DNA of 64,000 nucleotides from Dipylidium caninum (Eukaryota; Platyhelminthes; Cestoda; Cyclophyllidea; Dipylidiidae): positions 377,001 through 441,000 of the forward strand of contig QEYB01000725.1 in NCBI GenBank assembly GCA_017562135.1. The letters are read 5' to 3'. A program made the translations under genes and the position numbers. Of this stretch, positions 14,201-26,185 are shown in pieces (within the stretch, counting starts at the first letter, position 1; every line of letters starts with the position of its first letter). The notes beneath the pieces are model-generated. The model did no database searches. It worked only from the letters and a program-made list of their open reading frames with translations, and was not told the DNA's origin.

Positions 14201-17200
14201 AGGCGGGGGTTGAGTTGGCCCCCATTGAGGTGGGCGGAGACACGACGCAGTGAATTTCTACGACCTCCTTTTTCCCCCCGCCCCCTCACCCGAGGCAATG
14301 GGGACGTCCGGAGAGGCACGTTTTTGGGCGGATAATGGCGGCATTAATTTGCCTAATTAGTCTTGACGATGAGCCTGATTAGATGGTAATCGTCGAGGCG
14401 GAAGACGGGACACGTAGGCGGAGAGACGGGGGCCAGGGCCGCCACGGCGACGACGCTGGCCGACTCCGTCCTCACCGCTCCCCGCCGGCTGCTGCCGACG
14501 ACAACGCAGCAAGGCGGAGGGAGATGGAAGGCAGCCAACTCGTTTGCTCGACTGCGGAGCTTAGGAGATGCTTATGAGCGACAAATGGGACGAGAGAGGA
14601 GATTGACAAATTGCAAATTAAGGCTGTGGGAAAGGGAGGGGAAAGAGGAGATGAGGAAGCCAGGCGGGGGAGGGAAATTCTATTAAAAATAGATGCCTCC
14701 TCTGCGGTAAATGCATTTGCCCTCTCTCACGGTGGACTTGGGAGGGTGGGCGGGCAGATCCACTTGTTGAGGCGCGGCACAATCGGAACGGGATGCCACC
14801 TTGGTGAAGGAACTCCTCTGCCAATCAGGCTAAGCGATAGCGTGAAACGAAGCGTCTCTGCGTCGGAGAATTTAAGCTCCGAGAGGGAAAAGAGGGCGGT
14901 GAGAAGAGGACGAAAAATAAGCATCAAGTTGATTTTTTGCATGTCCTTAAGCTAACCCCAATTGGGACGCGAAACGGAGTCGAGCGGCGACGAGGTCGAC
15001 CCGCAGTTATGCGGAGTGCCCAACCGACGGCACAGCAAATTACACAAACGCGGGGGCTTTCAAATAACTGCGTGTGGAATTTTAATGGCCTCACCAAACG
15101 GGGAAACATCTGAACGGCGAAAAATAAGTGGGCGAACTGCGACACAACCGGAAATTGGCAGGGAAGGCGACTTGAATCGCGCCTGTTCAGCCAGCCCAAT
15201 TGTCACATGCGACTTTATTCCCATTCCCCCATCGTTCGCCCTCCTCACTTGTACTTGCGCGAGGCGAGGGAAGAAAAATCTGATCACACTTTCCCCTCAG
15301 ATGGCAGCAAGACATAGAGCTTGGTGCGCTTCCTCCCTCGTTGGATATATTTCCTGTTTCCCTCCCCTCCCCTCCCCTCCCCTCGCCTCGCCTCCACTCC
15401 ACTCCACTCCACTCCACTCCACTCCACTCCACTCCACTCCACCCACTCCACCCACTCCACTCCACTTTTTCTCACTTATCCAAGCCACATTCTCCCCTCT
15501 TTCGCGCCATTAAAGCAGACCGCTACGTTGGTCAGCATGGCGTAAAATAATTTGTCGAGAACATTCTCACCGGAGAAATGCTAAGTGTGTGTGTATTTTG
15601 TGGAGATGTCAGGAGCATCCCTTAAAACTAGCCAAGAAAGCACCGGAGGTGGGCGGAGGCGATCTCGAAGGCCGTCGCAGTGACAGGCAACGGCGCACAT
15701 TCGAGGGTGAATGAAGCCACTCAGGCGCCAATCGCATCCAGTCCACTTGGCTGGACGGGACACGCCCCCGTCCGACGTCCGACGTCCGACGTCCGACGTC
15801 CGACGCGAAAGCGAGTGCGAGGCGACTCCTCGTGCCAGGAGGAGGCGTAGCACATTTGCCGGGATGAGGACCAAATTTAATCCGTTCATTCGCTGAGGTT
15901 TGCGAGATGAAACGTCTCAAAAAGTGGGGATGTAGGGCAAGCGGAAAGAGAAAAAAGTGGAGAGAAGAAGATTAACGATACTGCCACTGCTGACTCTGCA
16001 AATGCCCTCCAAAATCTGGAAAAGTCTCATCTTAAAATGAAAACACACAAGGCACAACGCCTTAGGAAGTCGCCTAGTAAAGCGAAACAAACGCTGAGGA
16101 GGAAGGTCAGAAGTCACGAAATCGTGACGGTTCCATGACTGGGAGGCGGGCGGGCGGGCGGGCGCCTGTCTCCTCCGCGCCCGGAGGCGGATGTCACCTC
16201 GGCGTCGGTGGGCGGGTCGCCAGTCAGGCTGCGGCACCAGCGCCGCGCCGCGGCGAGCGGGTGGAACGGCGGAGGTGGCGTCGTGCAACTGGGGATAAGC
16301 GGTTTTGGCGAAGATTTCGGGAGTGCAATCCCGCCTACTTAAGGGAATATCGACTCTCGAATCTAACTGTCATTCATTGCCCACAGGCCGATGGACTACC
16401 GCGATAAACCGTCAATCAGCATTTGGAACGAGCGCTCAAAAAGGCGACGAGCCTTCGGCCGGGGGGAAGGCGAACTCGATGCTTCACGCTTGGTCGCCAT
16501 CAGCGACAAAATGGCATTTGGACAGGAGATTGTGGGAGACGGGAAGGAGACGAGGAAGGCCTCCGCCCCGTGTCCGGCGTTGGCCCCGAGGGAACGCGAA
16601 AATCCTGCTTTTATACGAGCAGTTCGCGTCTATCCCCAGGGGCGACATTCCAAGTGGCAAGTTCGGCGGGCTGCTGCTCGGGTTGGTAGTCTGCCCAAAA
16701 TAGGCACGAGTCGACACAAGCCCGGGCGAATAGTTAAATGCGCCTCAAGTGCCCCACCTCGCTCACCAGGCGAGTCCGAATTGCCAACACGCTGAAGGTG
16801 GGAGACGGAGGAACTCTGTTGTTGGTGCTGATGGCAGTGCGCACGTCGACTGTCATCAGAACGACTTTGAGAGAGGTTCGAGTGGGTTTTGAATCGAGCA
16901 TCGCCTCCGAGTTGCCTAAAGGGGAGACAAAGACGATGGTCAGCGCGAGGGGAGGCAGGCAGGAGGAGTGGGGCGCCCAGCCCACTTGAGGAGAGAAAAG
17001 GATTGGAGGCCCTCAAGGACCGCAAAGTGGGTCTGCAGTGATTCGAGTTAAAGTTACCCAAAATGTGGAGTTACTTTTCCCATTAATTCTTTCCTTTAAC
17101 CACAGGAACTCGCAAAGTCCCACCAACATCGTTCGTCCGCAAAACACTGCTTTAAACGCCCACCAGTCCCGCGAGTTCCACGTATCTTCCAAACGGCCTC

Positions 17201-20200
17201 TGAAAGGCCATCCGCCACTCCTTTGTCTCTTTCCATGCGAAGAAGTAACAAGGGAAGAAAGTTCTTAGGCGACGAGTTTGGGGTAATAAGATACGAGAAA
17301 AAAGACGCGTCAGAGTTTGCGCTAAGGACGACCGCGAAGGACCAAAAAGGGCGGTTGTTTGTGCGCGGGAAGCGTTCGTATCTCGCGAACAGTGAAGGTA
17401 TTTGCGCGAAAATTGCCAAATCTCCGGTGGAGTAGTTGAATTTCAACTCTACACTGCGTCGGTGGGATGTGAAAGGGCAACCGGTGGCTGAACAGCGCTT
17501 GGGACGTCGCACGACGTCGCCACCACTTCGCCACTGGCCGTTGTGGCCTCCACAACGAGGGCGACAATTCAAAGACGTAATTCCAAAGGAATATCCTCCA
17601 CCGTGGTCATTCACGGGCATTTTGCCCCAAAAATCGGTGATCCACACGAAGCGAGCTGTTGTTGCGCCGCCAAAACGCCTCTCTCCGCAATAACTTCCGT
17701 CTACGCCGTTTCCATCGCCGTCTGTGGTCTCTTCCAGACCGACCACACGTCAATCGCATCGTGGCCGGTTTAATAAAGAAGCTGGAGCGACTTTGGACGG
17801 GGTGGAGCAGCCCGACGCCGCACGAGTTGCCTCTGAAACCACCACTACCGACGGAGCCCTCGGCCCCTCCACTCCGCTATGCCGCGTTGGCAGGGGGGCT
17901 GGGTGTTAGAGCCAACCGGGCGCCCGTTTGAGGCACCGCTTTTCTGGTTGGCTGCGGAAAGAGAAGTGTTTCAACGCTCTCCGCAAAAAGAAGGCTGCAT
18001 TACTCTAATTGCCCCCACGAGGGATAATTTCAAACACAAATCACAAGCAATCAGGGAGTTGCATTATTTACGGCCGTTGGGACCGCCCACATATGCGGGA
18101 GAATAATCCCCGCTGGGCCACACACACACACGCACACACACACACATAAACATGCGTACAAACAAGCATACAAACAGCGTCAGGCGGTGATTTTGCTTCT
18201 CTCTCGCAGCATTCACCGACCGCCCAAAGCAGGTCATAAAAGTGGTCAGTGCATTTTTGTGCGGCGTATTTGTGTCAGTGTGAACGCAGTGAAGCCTACT
18301 GATGCGAAGAGATTAATAAGGCAGAGCAAGGCGAGGGAAATAATGGCGGAGGAGATGATTCGCCACGCGGTGTCCACCTCCGCCGCCCACCGGTCCGCCA
18401 TCTGGAGCGTGCAGGGCCGCGGGAGGCGGAGGGTGTTGCCCCCCCCCCCCCCCCCCCTCCCCCGGTCGGAGGGGGATTCCGCGGCGGAGGAAGCTTTACC
18501 TTTCGCCGATTGACAGTTGAGTGAGCAAAATTACAGGTGTCTGGGTGTCTGTGGTGTGCAGTGGGGAGAAGAGAAAAGTGGATTGTTTGCGGAATTAAAC
18601 ACGCTCTCACTTTGTTAAAGACAATTGTGCACACACACACGCGCGAGCGCGCGCGGACGCACAAGCAATTTTGACATCGTGAAAGAGGTGGAGCGTGTCT
18701 CAAGGAGAAGGAGATGGAGAGGAATGATCGGAGACTGCGACTTCGCCCTCGAGGTCCCACACGTCACGTCAGATGTGACAAAGTTAATTAACAAGGCATA
18801 AATTGGATTGGACAGGGGACACCACTTGAATCCCTTCGCTGTGTCAACCGGGAGGATTTAGAACGGCGGAGAGGGCAGCGATTGTGCCGTGGGTTGAACG
18901 GCCCCCAACGCTGGCCTGCCTTGCGCTCTCATCCACTAAAAGACGAAAGTGCGGCAAGTTGGGACGCAGCTCCTCCCCCAGCAGCCAAAGGGGAGGGCGA
19001 AAAGGCGCCGAAACGACTTTTGCAGACTACAAATTTGTGTCCCTCAACTCGGGGGACGAAAGCGGAAGCGTCGACGAGGTTTCCACCAACATTCGCCTCC
19101 CCGTTTTTGTCACCCTCAAGCGAGTTCCTTTTCGCCCGACTTGCCTTGGAAGCTGTTTTTGATTTATTTCAGGGGTAGTTCAAAGACACCTCCGACACCC
19201 GCCCGACCGGCATTCCCCTCGCGCTGGGGCCTGGACTGGGACCAAACTGACGACGCCTGCCACCGGACGCCACTTTGCTGGGCGGTGATGGGCGAACAGC
19301 GACTGCGCTGGCAAGGCGAAGGCCGAAGCCACACATTCCTTCCTCCGAAGAAAATTCGTGGCGGACGACTCCAACAGGAAGCTTGAAGTCTCTCCCCCCA
19401 CGGCTAGCAGCTTCGTCCGAGCATTTACTCCAAGGCCAAGCCCTGAGCCCCACAGCGAACAGCGTGCAGCCAGGCAAAAAGACGTCTCTGATCATCCCAC
19501 TGTATCGCCGAATTGATGGCAGTCGGAAGGCCAACTAATTTGGGGGTTACGTCAGGCCAGCAGTTGGCTGATGGGCCGAGGGAGGTGGAGACACCGACGT
19601 GTTCAGCGCTCCCGGCTTCGTGTCCTTTGGTGCACCAACAAGAATGTCGTTGGCTTGAGCCACACACACTTCAGCTCCCTCGGGTCGGATGCTTAAACGT
19701 CAAATCGGTGTCGTTTTGACCACAAAAACCCGCATGGCCTAGTGGCACACCAGGGGACGAGAAAGGCGGGAAGAGAGACGAGGACCACGCTGATCCACCG
19801 TCATTCTTGTGTTTCGTCACAAGAGAAATCTAATTTGTCCTCGCGAGGAGCAACTTCACCATAATTAAAAGGGGGAAAAGAGTTGCTCGTGTGGTTACTC
19901 GCCTGCCGCCTTTCCCCCTTGGTGGACTTACATTTCAAGGTCAAAGTGTTTAAATCCAACTTATTAATGGCGGCCTTTCGTGATGAGTCCCAAAATAGTC
20001 CTCATTGTTTAAAAAGCTTTCGCCGGAGAGAGGAGACGAGGCGAGCCGCCTGGGACCAACGACACAGTCGTCCGACCGAATGTCGCAACGAGGCACCCAT
20101 GTCCGCCTCCACAGGACAGAAAGTTGACAGGATGGACGACCTCGTGAGCCAAGGCGGGCGGTGTATCGAGTGTACTCAGGAGGAAGACTCGCAAAAAACG

Positions 20201-23200
20201 GAGGAGCGCGAAACGCCTCCGACGTGGAACGTATAGAGGACTTCCGAGGCACCAAGGGACGATGGTGACTTTGAAAGTGAAAGGAGAACTTCCAAGGGCT
20301 CGTCTGCTGAGGACTGTGCCGAGAGGGCTGAGTGGCGCGGGGAACGACCTCAAATCTTTAGCAGCGCCCCCCCCCCCCCCACCGAAAGGATGCATCTCCG
20401 CGATGCGTGCAGTGGAATAAACTTCTCCGGAAGCCCTTCGACTGCGACGCGAGAGTATTACGTTGGGCTAATAACTTCGAAAGTAATAACTTCACACGAA
20501 GTGTTGGGCAGATGCGAGACCACCTATGTTGGGGCCACGAAAATATGGGGAAGTTTCGGTGATGGCTGATCGCGCCAATCGTGCCAAACCCCAACTGCAA
20601 CTCCACGAAAGAATAAAGCAAGAGCGAGGACGAGGAGGGAGAAGAAGTGAAAGTGTTCGCTGCCCAAGCGGAAAAAACAGTTTGGTCGTAGGGAGAAGCT
20701 ACATTGCTCCGACAAGTGCGCCGCCTGCAGTACTGGAAGACCATCCGAGCGTCTTATACCAGCAAAAACTGCCACCTTCAAGCGCTCGACGTCGCCTACT
20801 CCGGACAGGGCTGCCTTTCGACGGCTGCGATGTTACCGAGAAGTCAAATTAATTGACGCGACGTGGAAGAGGCGTTGCGGAGGGCGAGGCGGTGGAGGTG
20901 GCAGTTGTCTCCCCAAAATGTACGCCCATACCTCAAAGCCACCACTTTCCCTGTCACGCCGGCTTCACTGCCTGCCCTCATCTGTCTTTAATATCCTCCT
21001 GCAATCTGAATTAGGATGTCATTTCCACCGTTGGCCCATTTTCGTAGTAAGTCCGCCCATCGGGGGTGGAGTTGGTTTTATATCTGTGCAGTAGGTCCCA
21101 TAAAACCTAATGACATAAGTCAATGAAACAGAAGGAAGAAATTAAAACCCCTGAATCGGTAATAATGCAACGGTAGGTCTAATTAGGCAAGAAACTACGA
21201 AGGGCAGGAGGCTTCGCGTAAAAACTACTGCCGAACTGTTGGGATTGAGAAAAGTGCTGGGCCATTTGGAGTATAATATCGTCTACTATTGTCGCGTTTT
21301 ACCCTCGTACGACTGATGAGGAGGAGGAGGAGGAGGAGGAGGAGGAGGGGGAGGAGGAGGTAAAGGAGAGATAACATCGTTTTGGCGTTGGGTGGCTCGT
21401 CGGAGGGCAGCGTGGAGTGCACAAGCCACAGGAGAAGCGTCTGAATGCAACTGTCTGCAAGCGTTCAATCGCGGAGAGGGCAGCTCCACCCTTCCACTCC
21501 GCCGCGCTCCGTCGCAGAAGGTGGTGGGAAGGGGGGGGGGCGTTTCGCCCTCCACGCCTCCACCGCTAAGAGGCGATTAGCCGGAGGATAAGAAGACACG
21601 CCACATCCATTAGAGTGGTTGAAAACTTAACTGTCAAGTTGAGATAAGGTTGGTAAAACAGTGAAAATAAGAAGCAGAGATTTTAAAAAGAGATGCCATC
21701 TATTCGGGATAGGCAATTTCGGGCGAGAATACGAGGGCGACAGGAAGACGTGGCGGCAGGTAGGAAGTTGTTAAGTCGAGAGAGAGAGAGAGACGTACCC
21801 CGCTGGCAAGTCGACGAAATGTACTGGCCAGCCTGGTGGCGCGAGAGGCAGCACTGGACGAGACTGGCCGTTTCATCTGAAGGAAAAAAAGAGGACAACT
21901 GAGGAAAGAATGTACCAAAGATCTCGGCTGAGAGGCATCAGATGTCGCCTTTTTCATGTTCTACACAAACCCACGAAACGTGTCCGGGGAGTAGAAACAC
22001 CAGCGTAGACAGAAAAAATGGTACAAATTCCACCTGGATGACCTTGAGGCGGGGAATTTTATTGGTCCGTGAGGCGGGTGTAAAGTAGGAAGAGGCCTTA
22101 AATAATTCAGCCAGGATGACTGAAGGCTTTATTTGTGGGAACGAATCACCAGACATGAGCAGTCAACTGTTGTCCCTTTTTGTATCAAAATGAGATCTCC
22201 GCAGCGCGGGGGGAGTGTCACATTGGGTGATGTGGACTCGCACGGAGGAGGTGGCGTTGACATTAAAGTGGGCGAGGGCAGCAGCTGCGCCTGTGTGAAG
22301 ACAATGACGACGGGGCGGCAGAAGGAGTGTTGATGTGGCGGGGAGAAGATCTCACCCACTGACACCCATGACATGCCCCTTTCGCCCTCCAACTTAGCGA
22401 CTAGGGGCAGGCTTTAGGGGGGAGGGGAGGGGGCGAAGCACTTTGTGGAGGAAGGCTTGGCCGCTCAAGTCGAAAATTGAACGAAGCCTGAATTACTGGG
22501 TGAGCTGAGGAAGGCATAAAAGTGTCTGGACTGAGCGAGGACGGAAGCAAAAAACGAAGTCACTCACAGCGACATTGGAACGAGATGGGGAAATGGATGC
22601 CAGTGCTCGCATGCGAGAGCATCTACCGTTAATTATCTCGCCTTCGGCACTTATTCCAGCGACAACCAGGGAGGAGAAAAGGAATGCATGTTTAGGAGAA
22701 ATAGGCTTCTACTCCTCAACATTTGGACAAATCTTTTCACGACAGCGTATTTCATGTGAAAAACAGACGTAGATTTTCTGCAACAGGCGGACTCTTAAAG
22801 TGAAGTTAAGGTATGCAAATGTCAACTAAAAGCAGCGAGACTAAATTATTTATGCCAGGGTTGGCCGGATGCCTTCCAGTGGTTTCGACCCCTCACTGCT
22901 GCCGGATTGCGTCCACCTTGTTCCAGCGCCCAAAGTGGCCACTTGATGCATGCGGTGCGTTTGAAAAGAATGACAGTAAAAAAAACAGCCCACATTTTGA
23001 GAGCCAACCAGTTGTGGCCGACTCTTTTACGACAAGGCGAAAGTTTGTGAAAGTCTTTTGACAGAGTCATTTGTGCAAATGTGCATATGTTGGCCAGGGC
23101 GAGTGGAGTGGCGAGGTTGTTTCAGGTGAAAGAAGGAAAAAGAAGCATCCGATGGATGACGGATAGATGAAAAGGAGACGAGTTAACCGGGCTATTAATA

Positions 23201-25615
23201 GACGCAACACAACAACCATGTTGGCGTTTATGAGGGGGAATCTGCTACTCCATTGTACCAAAGCCCGGGGCGCGGTGACTCAGAGGGTCAGTTTTTACGT
23301 CAAAAACCCCCCAGTTCCCCTGCCTTCATGGAATGCACGACAAGACGGGAGAATTTTCTACGAGGAAGTGAAATAAAGTGTGTATGTTTACAGGGATACG
23401 ACACTCGTCGAAGCTTTCAGTGTAGACATCCGAGATGGCACTTCGTCACACATACACTCCGAGTCTTAGCGTAAGACAAGAGGCAAACTTCTTCGTATTA
23501 TTATGAAAAAAAGGCACGTCATGGCGACTTATTTTGCCAGTTCCGTTGGAGGGAAAAACACCAACGAGTTGGGAAGTGCCAACGCCACCGCAGGGCAACG
23601 CAACCACCGGAAATGCTGCGTCCACGTGTGTGTGCTTGTGACCTGGTAGAGGTCAATGCGATGTGGATCTCTGGTTAGGGACGAAAACCATAAAAATCCA
23701 CAAGAATACACTTTATCACGAAAGATGAAAAGTACTTCTTTAGGGAAGGGAGAACCTAAGTTTCAGTGGTCCACAGAGGAGGTCATTTCGAAACGCACAA
23801 ATAAACCAAAGGGCAAGAAAAGTTTGCGGAACTACTAATCGCAGGACATTAAAGATTTAAATGAGGAAAGATAGCAGATGTATGATGTTTCGCAAATTAT
23901 CAATGATTTAAAAAAGACTCGGAAACAGTCAAAATGTGGAGCGTACAATCCCACTCCCCTAGTCGCCGACTGCGCATCAGTCAACTTCGGATTTATTCAC
24001 GATAAATCTAAAAAATCGCAATTAACCGCGACAGGAAGTAAGATGGGTATGTATATAGACATGTTAGAAAAAATGCCACTTTCCCTATCGCTCGCGGGGA
24101 TTACAAAAGCATAAATCGGGTGACGATTGGGTTACATTAGCTTACCAGCCATCCAATTGTGATTATGAAGAGGTTCACCCGAAATTACATTACTTTACGT
24201 CAACTATTATCGTCCAAAGAATAGGAAATAGAACCCAGCGACACCTATTACCTCAGTAAATAAAATCTTCAGGTATAAAATTGTTATAATGGATAAGCAA
24301 ATGAGGGACGTGATCAGAAAAGGAACAAACGTACCGCAGTCTGTTGCGGTGGAGGAAGAGATGGACATCCAAGTGAAGCTGGGAACTGCACACCTTTTCT
24401 GCGGAGCGCAATATAGACCTTCTCCAAGTCACGTCTGCCAGGAACGTCCCACGACGCATCCACCCAGGACTAAGGAAAACAAATAATTATAATGGCAAGC
24501 TAAAAGGAGAACAAAGGGTATAGAATTAAAGCATACCTTAATGAGAAAGAGAATCTTTGTTTGGAGTTGGAGAGGCGGATTATGTTTGGGGAGTAGAACC
24601 TTAATAAGATCATGAAGAAAGTCGCGATTTGCGACTTGAGCTTGGAAACGTCGGCCGCAGTTTGTGAGACAGGCTTCAATGAGGATCAGTGTGTACCAAA
24701 TACTGATGTGGTCCTTGCCTGCCGACGAAGTTAAACGTTTCCGAATGGCGCGGATTGCTTCCTTTGGTCTGCATAAACAAGAACTGAGACAGGTGGAAAC
24801 GAAAAGCGTACCCCTCATCAGTTTCGCCTAAGGCATCACAAATCTCCAACACAATAGTCCAGTCAATAGCTAGCTTTCCGCTGTCTGTAACACGCTCTAA
24901 ATGGACAAAAGTAAACAGAGTAAATAAAATGTAGTATTATATGAAGAAACCTAGGATTTAACAGGATATTCAGGATTATATGAACAATGTATTGTATTTG
25001 AAGCAGAGACCATCGGAACAAGTACAAAGAACATTTTATCATTTATAAATTGGCATTCCAAAACAGAACAGCGGTTATAAGGTACAAAATAAGGTCCAAC
25101 AGACATTAACAGGGCAGCCTATCATACTACAGTGGTTAAATGTATCCAAGGGCTTAAGATGTTAAATAACGGAATAAAATCAATGAGAAGTGGAAGGCAA
25201 CCCAACATTGTGCAACGTGCATAAGTGCCAAAAGGCAACAAATGCAACGGTTTTCGTGTAATAGTCCATATACTGTTGGGAAACCAGCAAGTAGCAGCAG
25301 TGGTTAAACAAATTTGAGGGCCTAAGATATTAAATTACAAAATAAAGTCAATGAGAAGTGAGAGACAACTCATCATGCAACATACATAAAGCTGAAAGAC
25401 AACAAATGCACCGGCTTTCGTGCAGTAGCTTATATGGCTTTTGAAAACGGGGGAATAGCAGCGCTGCGCAACATATACAGGTTGCGTAATTAACGGTGGT
25501 GAAAAAAAATGATAAAGCAACTGCAACATATGTGAAATGTAAGCAGAAATGAAAATATACCTATAAGAGTACCAACACGAGTAGAATAGGGGTGACTCTG
25601 GAACAAATTCTGCAT
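2224..25615 (-). CDS. TOM1: TOM1-like VHS-GAT endosomal sorting adaptor (10-exon model, one exon tentative)
   Basis: TOM1-family proteins sit on endosomes and link ubiquitinated cargo to clathrin and the TOLLIP/ESCRT-0 pathway. Coding exons on the minus strand are 25561-25615, 24812-24896, 24537-24768, 24335-24469, 11397-11681, 9067-9191, 4383-4716, 3331-3438, tentative 2762-2918, and 2224-2456. Phases match at every junction. The N-terminus reads MQNLFQSHPYSTRVGTLIE, like TOM1 (NPFSSPVGQRIE). The VHS domain fills exons 1-4 (about residues 1-168), with GPKEAIRAIRKRL and EACLTNCGRRFQAQVANRD. The GAT domain runs from exon 5 into the start of exon 7, with LVVVQTNLHILNDMLTELQP, ELLQELNETCRMMQQRV and YERFERYR. 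Exon 7 is Gln/His-rich, then acidic with DDELLDAI, a possible clathrin box. The protein ends KKRTPSEIRRLEETLLLFDS; LLLFD fits a type I clathrin box. Length is about 582 aa, against about 490 in human. Intron 4 is 12.65 kb. Confidence 0.92.
2762..2918 (-). CDS. TOM1: Tentative TOM1 exon 9
   Basis: The exon ending at 3331 closes in phase 0, while the last exon (from 2456) needs a preceding phase-1 end. Therefore at least one exon of length 3n+1 is missing between them. This 157-nt stretch follows a cag acceptor, starts in phase 0, stays open and ends in phase 1. Its weakness is the donor, gtcacg, which is a poor consensus. The encoded text includes SLARWLSERPRTALPEDLGE and shows no clear homology; the TOM1 tail is disordered and poorly conserved anyway. 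A second open frame of the same stretch (containing WLEGKGPALPGERRYNSVH) is equally protein-like but has the wrong phase. Confidence 0.3.
4717..9066 (-). other. TOM1 intron 6, GC-rich, no other gene seen
   Basis: Lies between the GAT exons. It is rich in G/C homopolymers and short repeats, including a (GGGGC)n run near 5638-5664. The open frames here lack splice framing or domains and look like GC-rich chance frames. Confidence 0.5.
10441..10480. repeat. (GA)n microsatellite
   Basis: Nearly pure GA dinucleotide run with two interruptions, in TOM1 intron 5. A shorter GA run lies near 10918-10938. Confidence 0.95.
15361..15465. repeat. Pyrimidine minisatellite, (CTCCC)n passing into (CTCCA)n
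   Basis: Pentameric tandem repeat of about 105 bp. Units drift from CTCCC through CTCGC to CTCCA. All strand frames across it are open low-complexity shadows. Confidence 0.95.
15769..15803. repeat. Five perfect copies of the 7-mer CGTCCGA
   Basis: A 35-bp tandem heptamer array inside the large TOM1 intron. Confidence 0.95.
18439..18457. repeat. Poly-C tract
   Basis: Uninterrupted run of about 19 C residues. Several shorter G or C runs occur in the GC-rich segments, for example near 12722, 20364, 48840 and 52681. Such runs are prone to length error in assembly. Confidence 0.9.
21317..21360. repeat. (GGA)n trinucleotide repeat
   Basis: GGA repeat of about 44 bp, lying in the TOM1 intron. Confidence 0.95.
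25131..25465. repeat. Diverged tandem duplication, 168-bp period
   Basis: Two adjacent copies begin with agtggttaaa at 25131 and 25299. They share many blocks in the same order, for example aatgagaagtg, gacaacaaatgca or ggcaacaaatgca, and ttttcgtg or ctttcgtg. They lie in TOM1 intron 1 and have no coding content. Confidence 0.8.
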
Positions 25616-26185
25616 CACAGCGAGATATCAAGGGCGAACCGGGCTCTATAAGACCCGCCGCCTCGCTGCTGCATAAGAAGGATGAATCTTATAAGTTAAA
25701 ACTACGGCTCCAAAAATTATATGCAATTATGCTAATACAAAGCTAGAGTATAATACCTAAATGCATTAATATTTAAGGCTGAAACATACGCGGGCGAAAG
25801 CAGGCTTCTAATTGCAGAATAAAATTGTTTTCAATAACAGAAAAGTATACAGTGATAAGCGGATCCTTTTCATAAATAGGTTCAAACTCTAAAAGCCTAC
25901 ATATCGTGTGCTCACTTATTGTTCAATTATTCATCTTTATATTTAACTACCCGCAATCGACGAACATTCATTGTGCCTCGGAGGTTGACTCAGCATCCAC
26001 CATTTATTTTGGTGCCTTCAGTTATCAGTACAATATTACTGACGCTTGAAGACTATTGCTACATCATTATACGGCGGATTGTAAGAATTACAGTGCAATT
26101 TTGCGGCTTATCTTTGAAATATTGTTTTCCTCGTTTAAATTTGCCCTGCCGTGGTAACGCAACCGCAGTTTTACGAGTTGTGTAA
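25616..26185. promoter_or_regulatory. 570-bp head-to-head intergenic region of TOM1 and DNAAF3
   Basis: The two start codons are 570 bp apart on opposite strands, so the promoters must lie here and may be shared. No clear TATA box is placed at either side, and the region is AT-rich. Upstream non-coding exons are possible and would shift the true promoters. Confidence 0.6.

Larger units (their letters stand above)
11682..24334 (-). other. 12.65-kb TOM1 intron between the VHS and GAT exons
   Basis: Exon 4 ends at a gtacgt donor and exon 5 begins after a tcag acceptor at 11682, both in phase 0. The intron is mostly GC-rich until about 23.5 kb and full of simple repeats: (CTCCA)n, (CA)n, poly-C and (GGA)n. 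I found no nested gene. The 216-codon frame at 17096-17746 (minus) and other long frames lack domains and splice structure. Confidence 0.6.

Noticed and set aside
17096..17746. 216-codon open frame, minus strand, in the large TOM1 intron
   Set aside because: No recognisable motif; TOM1 exons 4 and 5 already join in phase without it.
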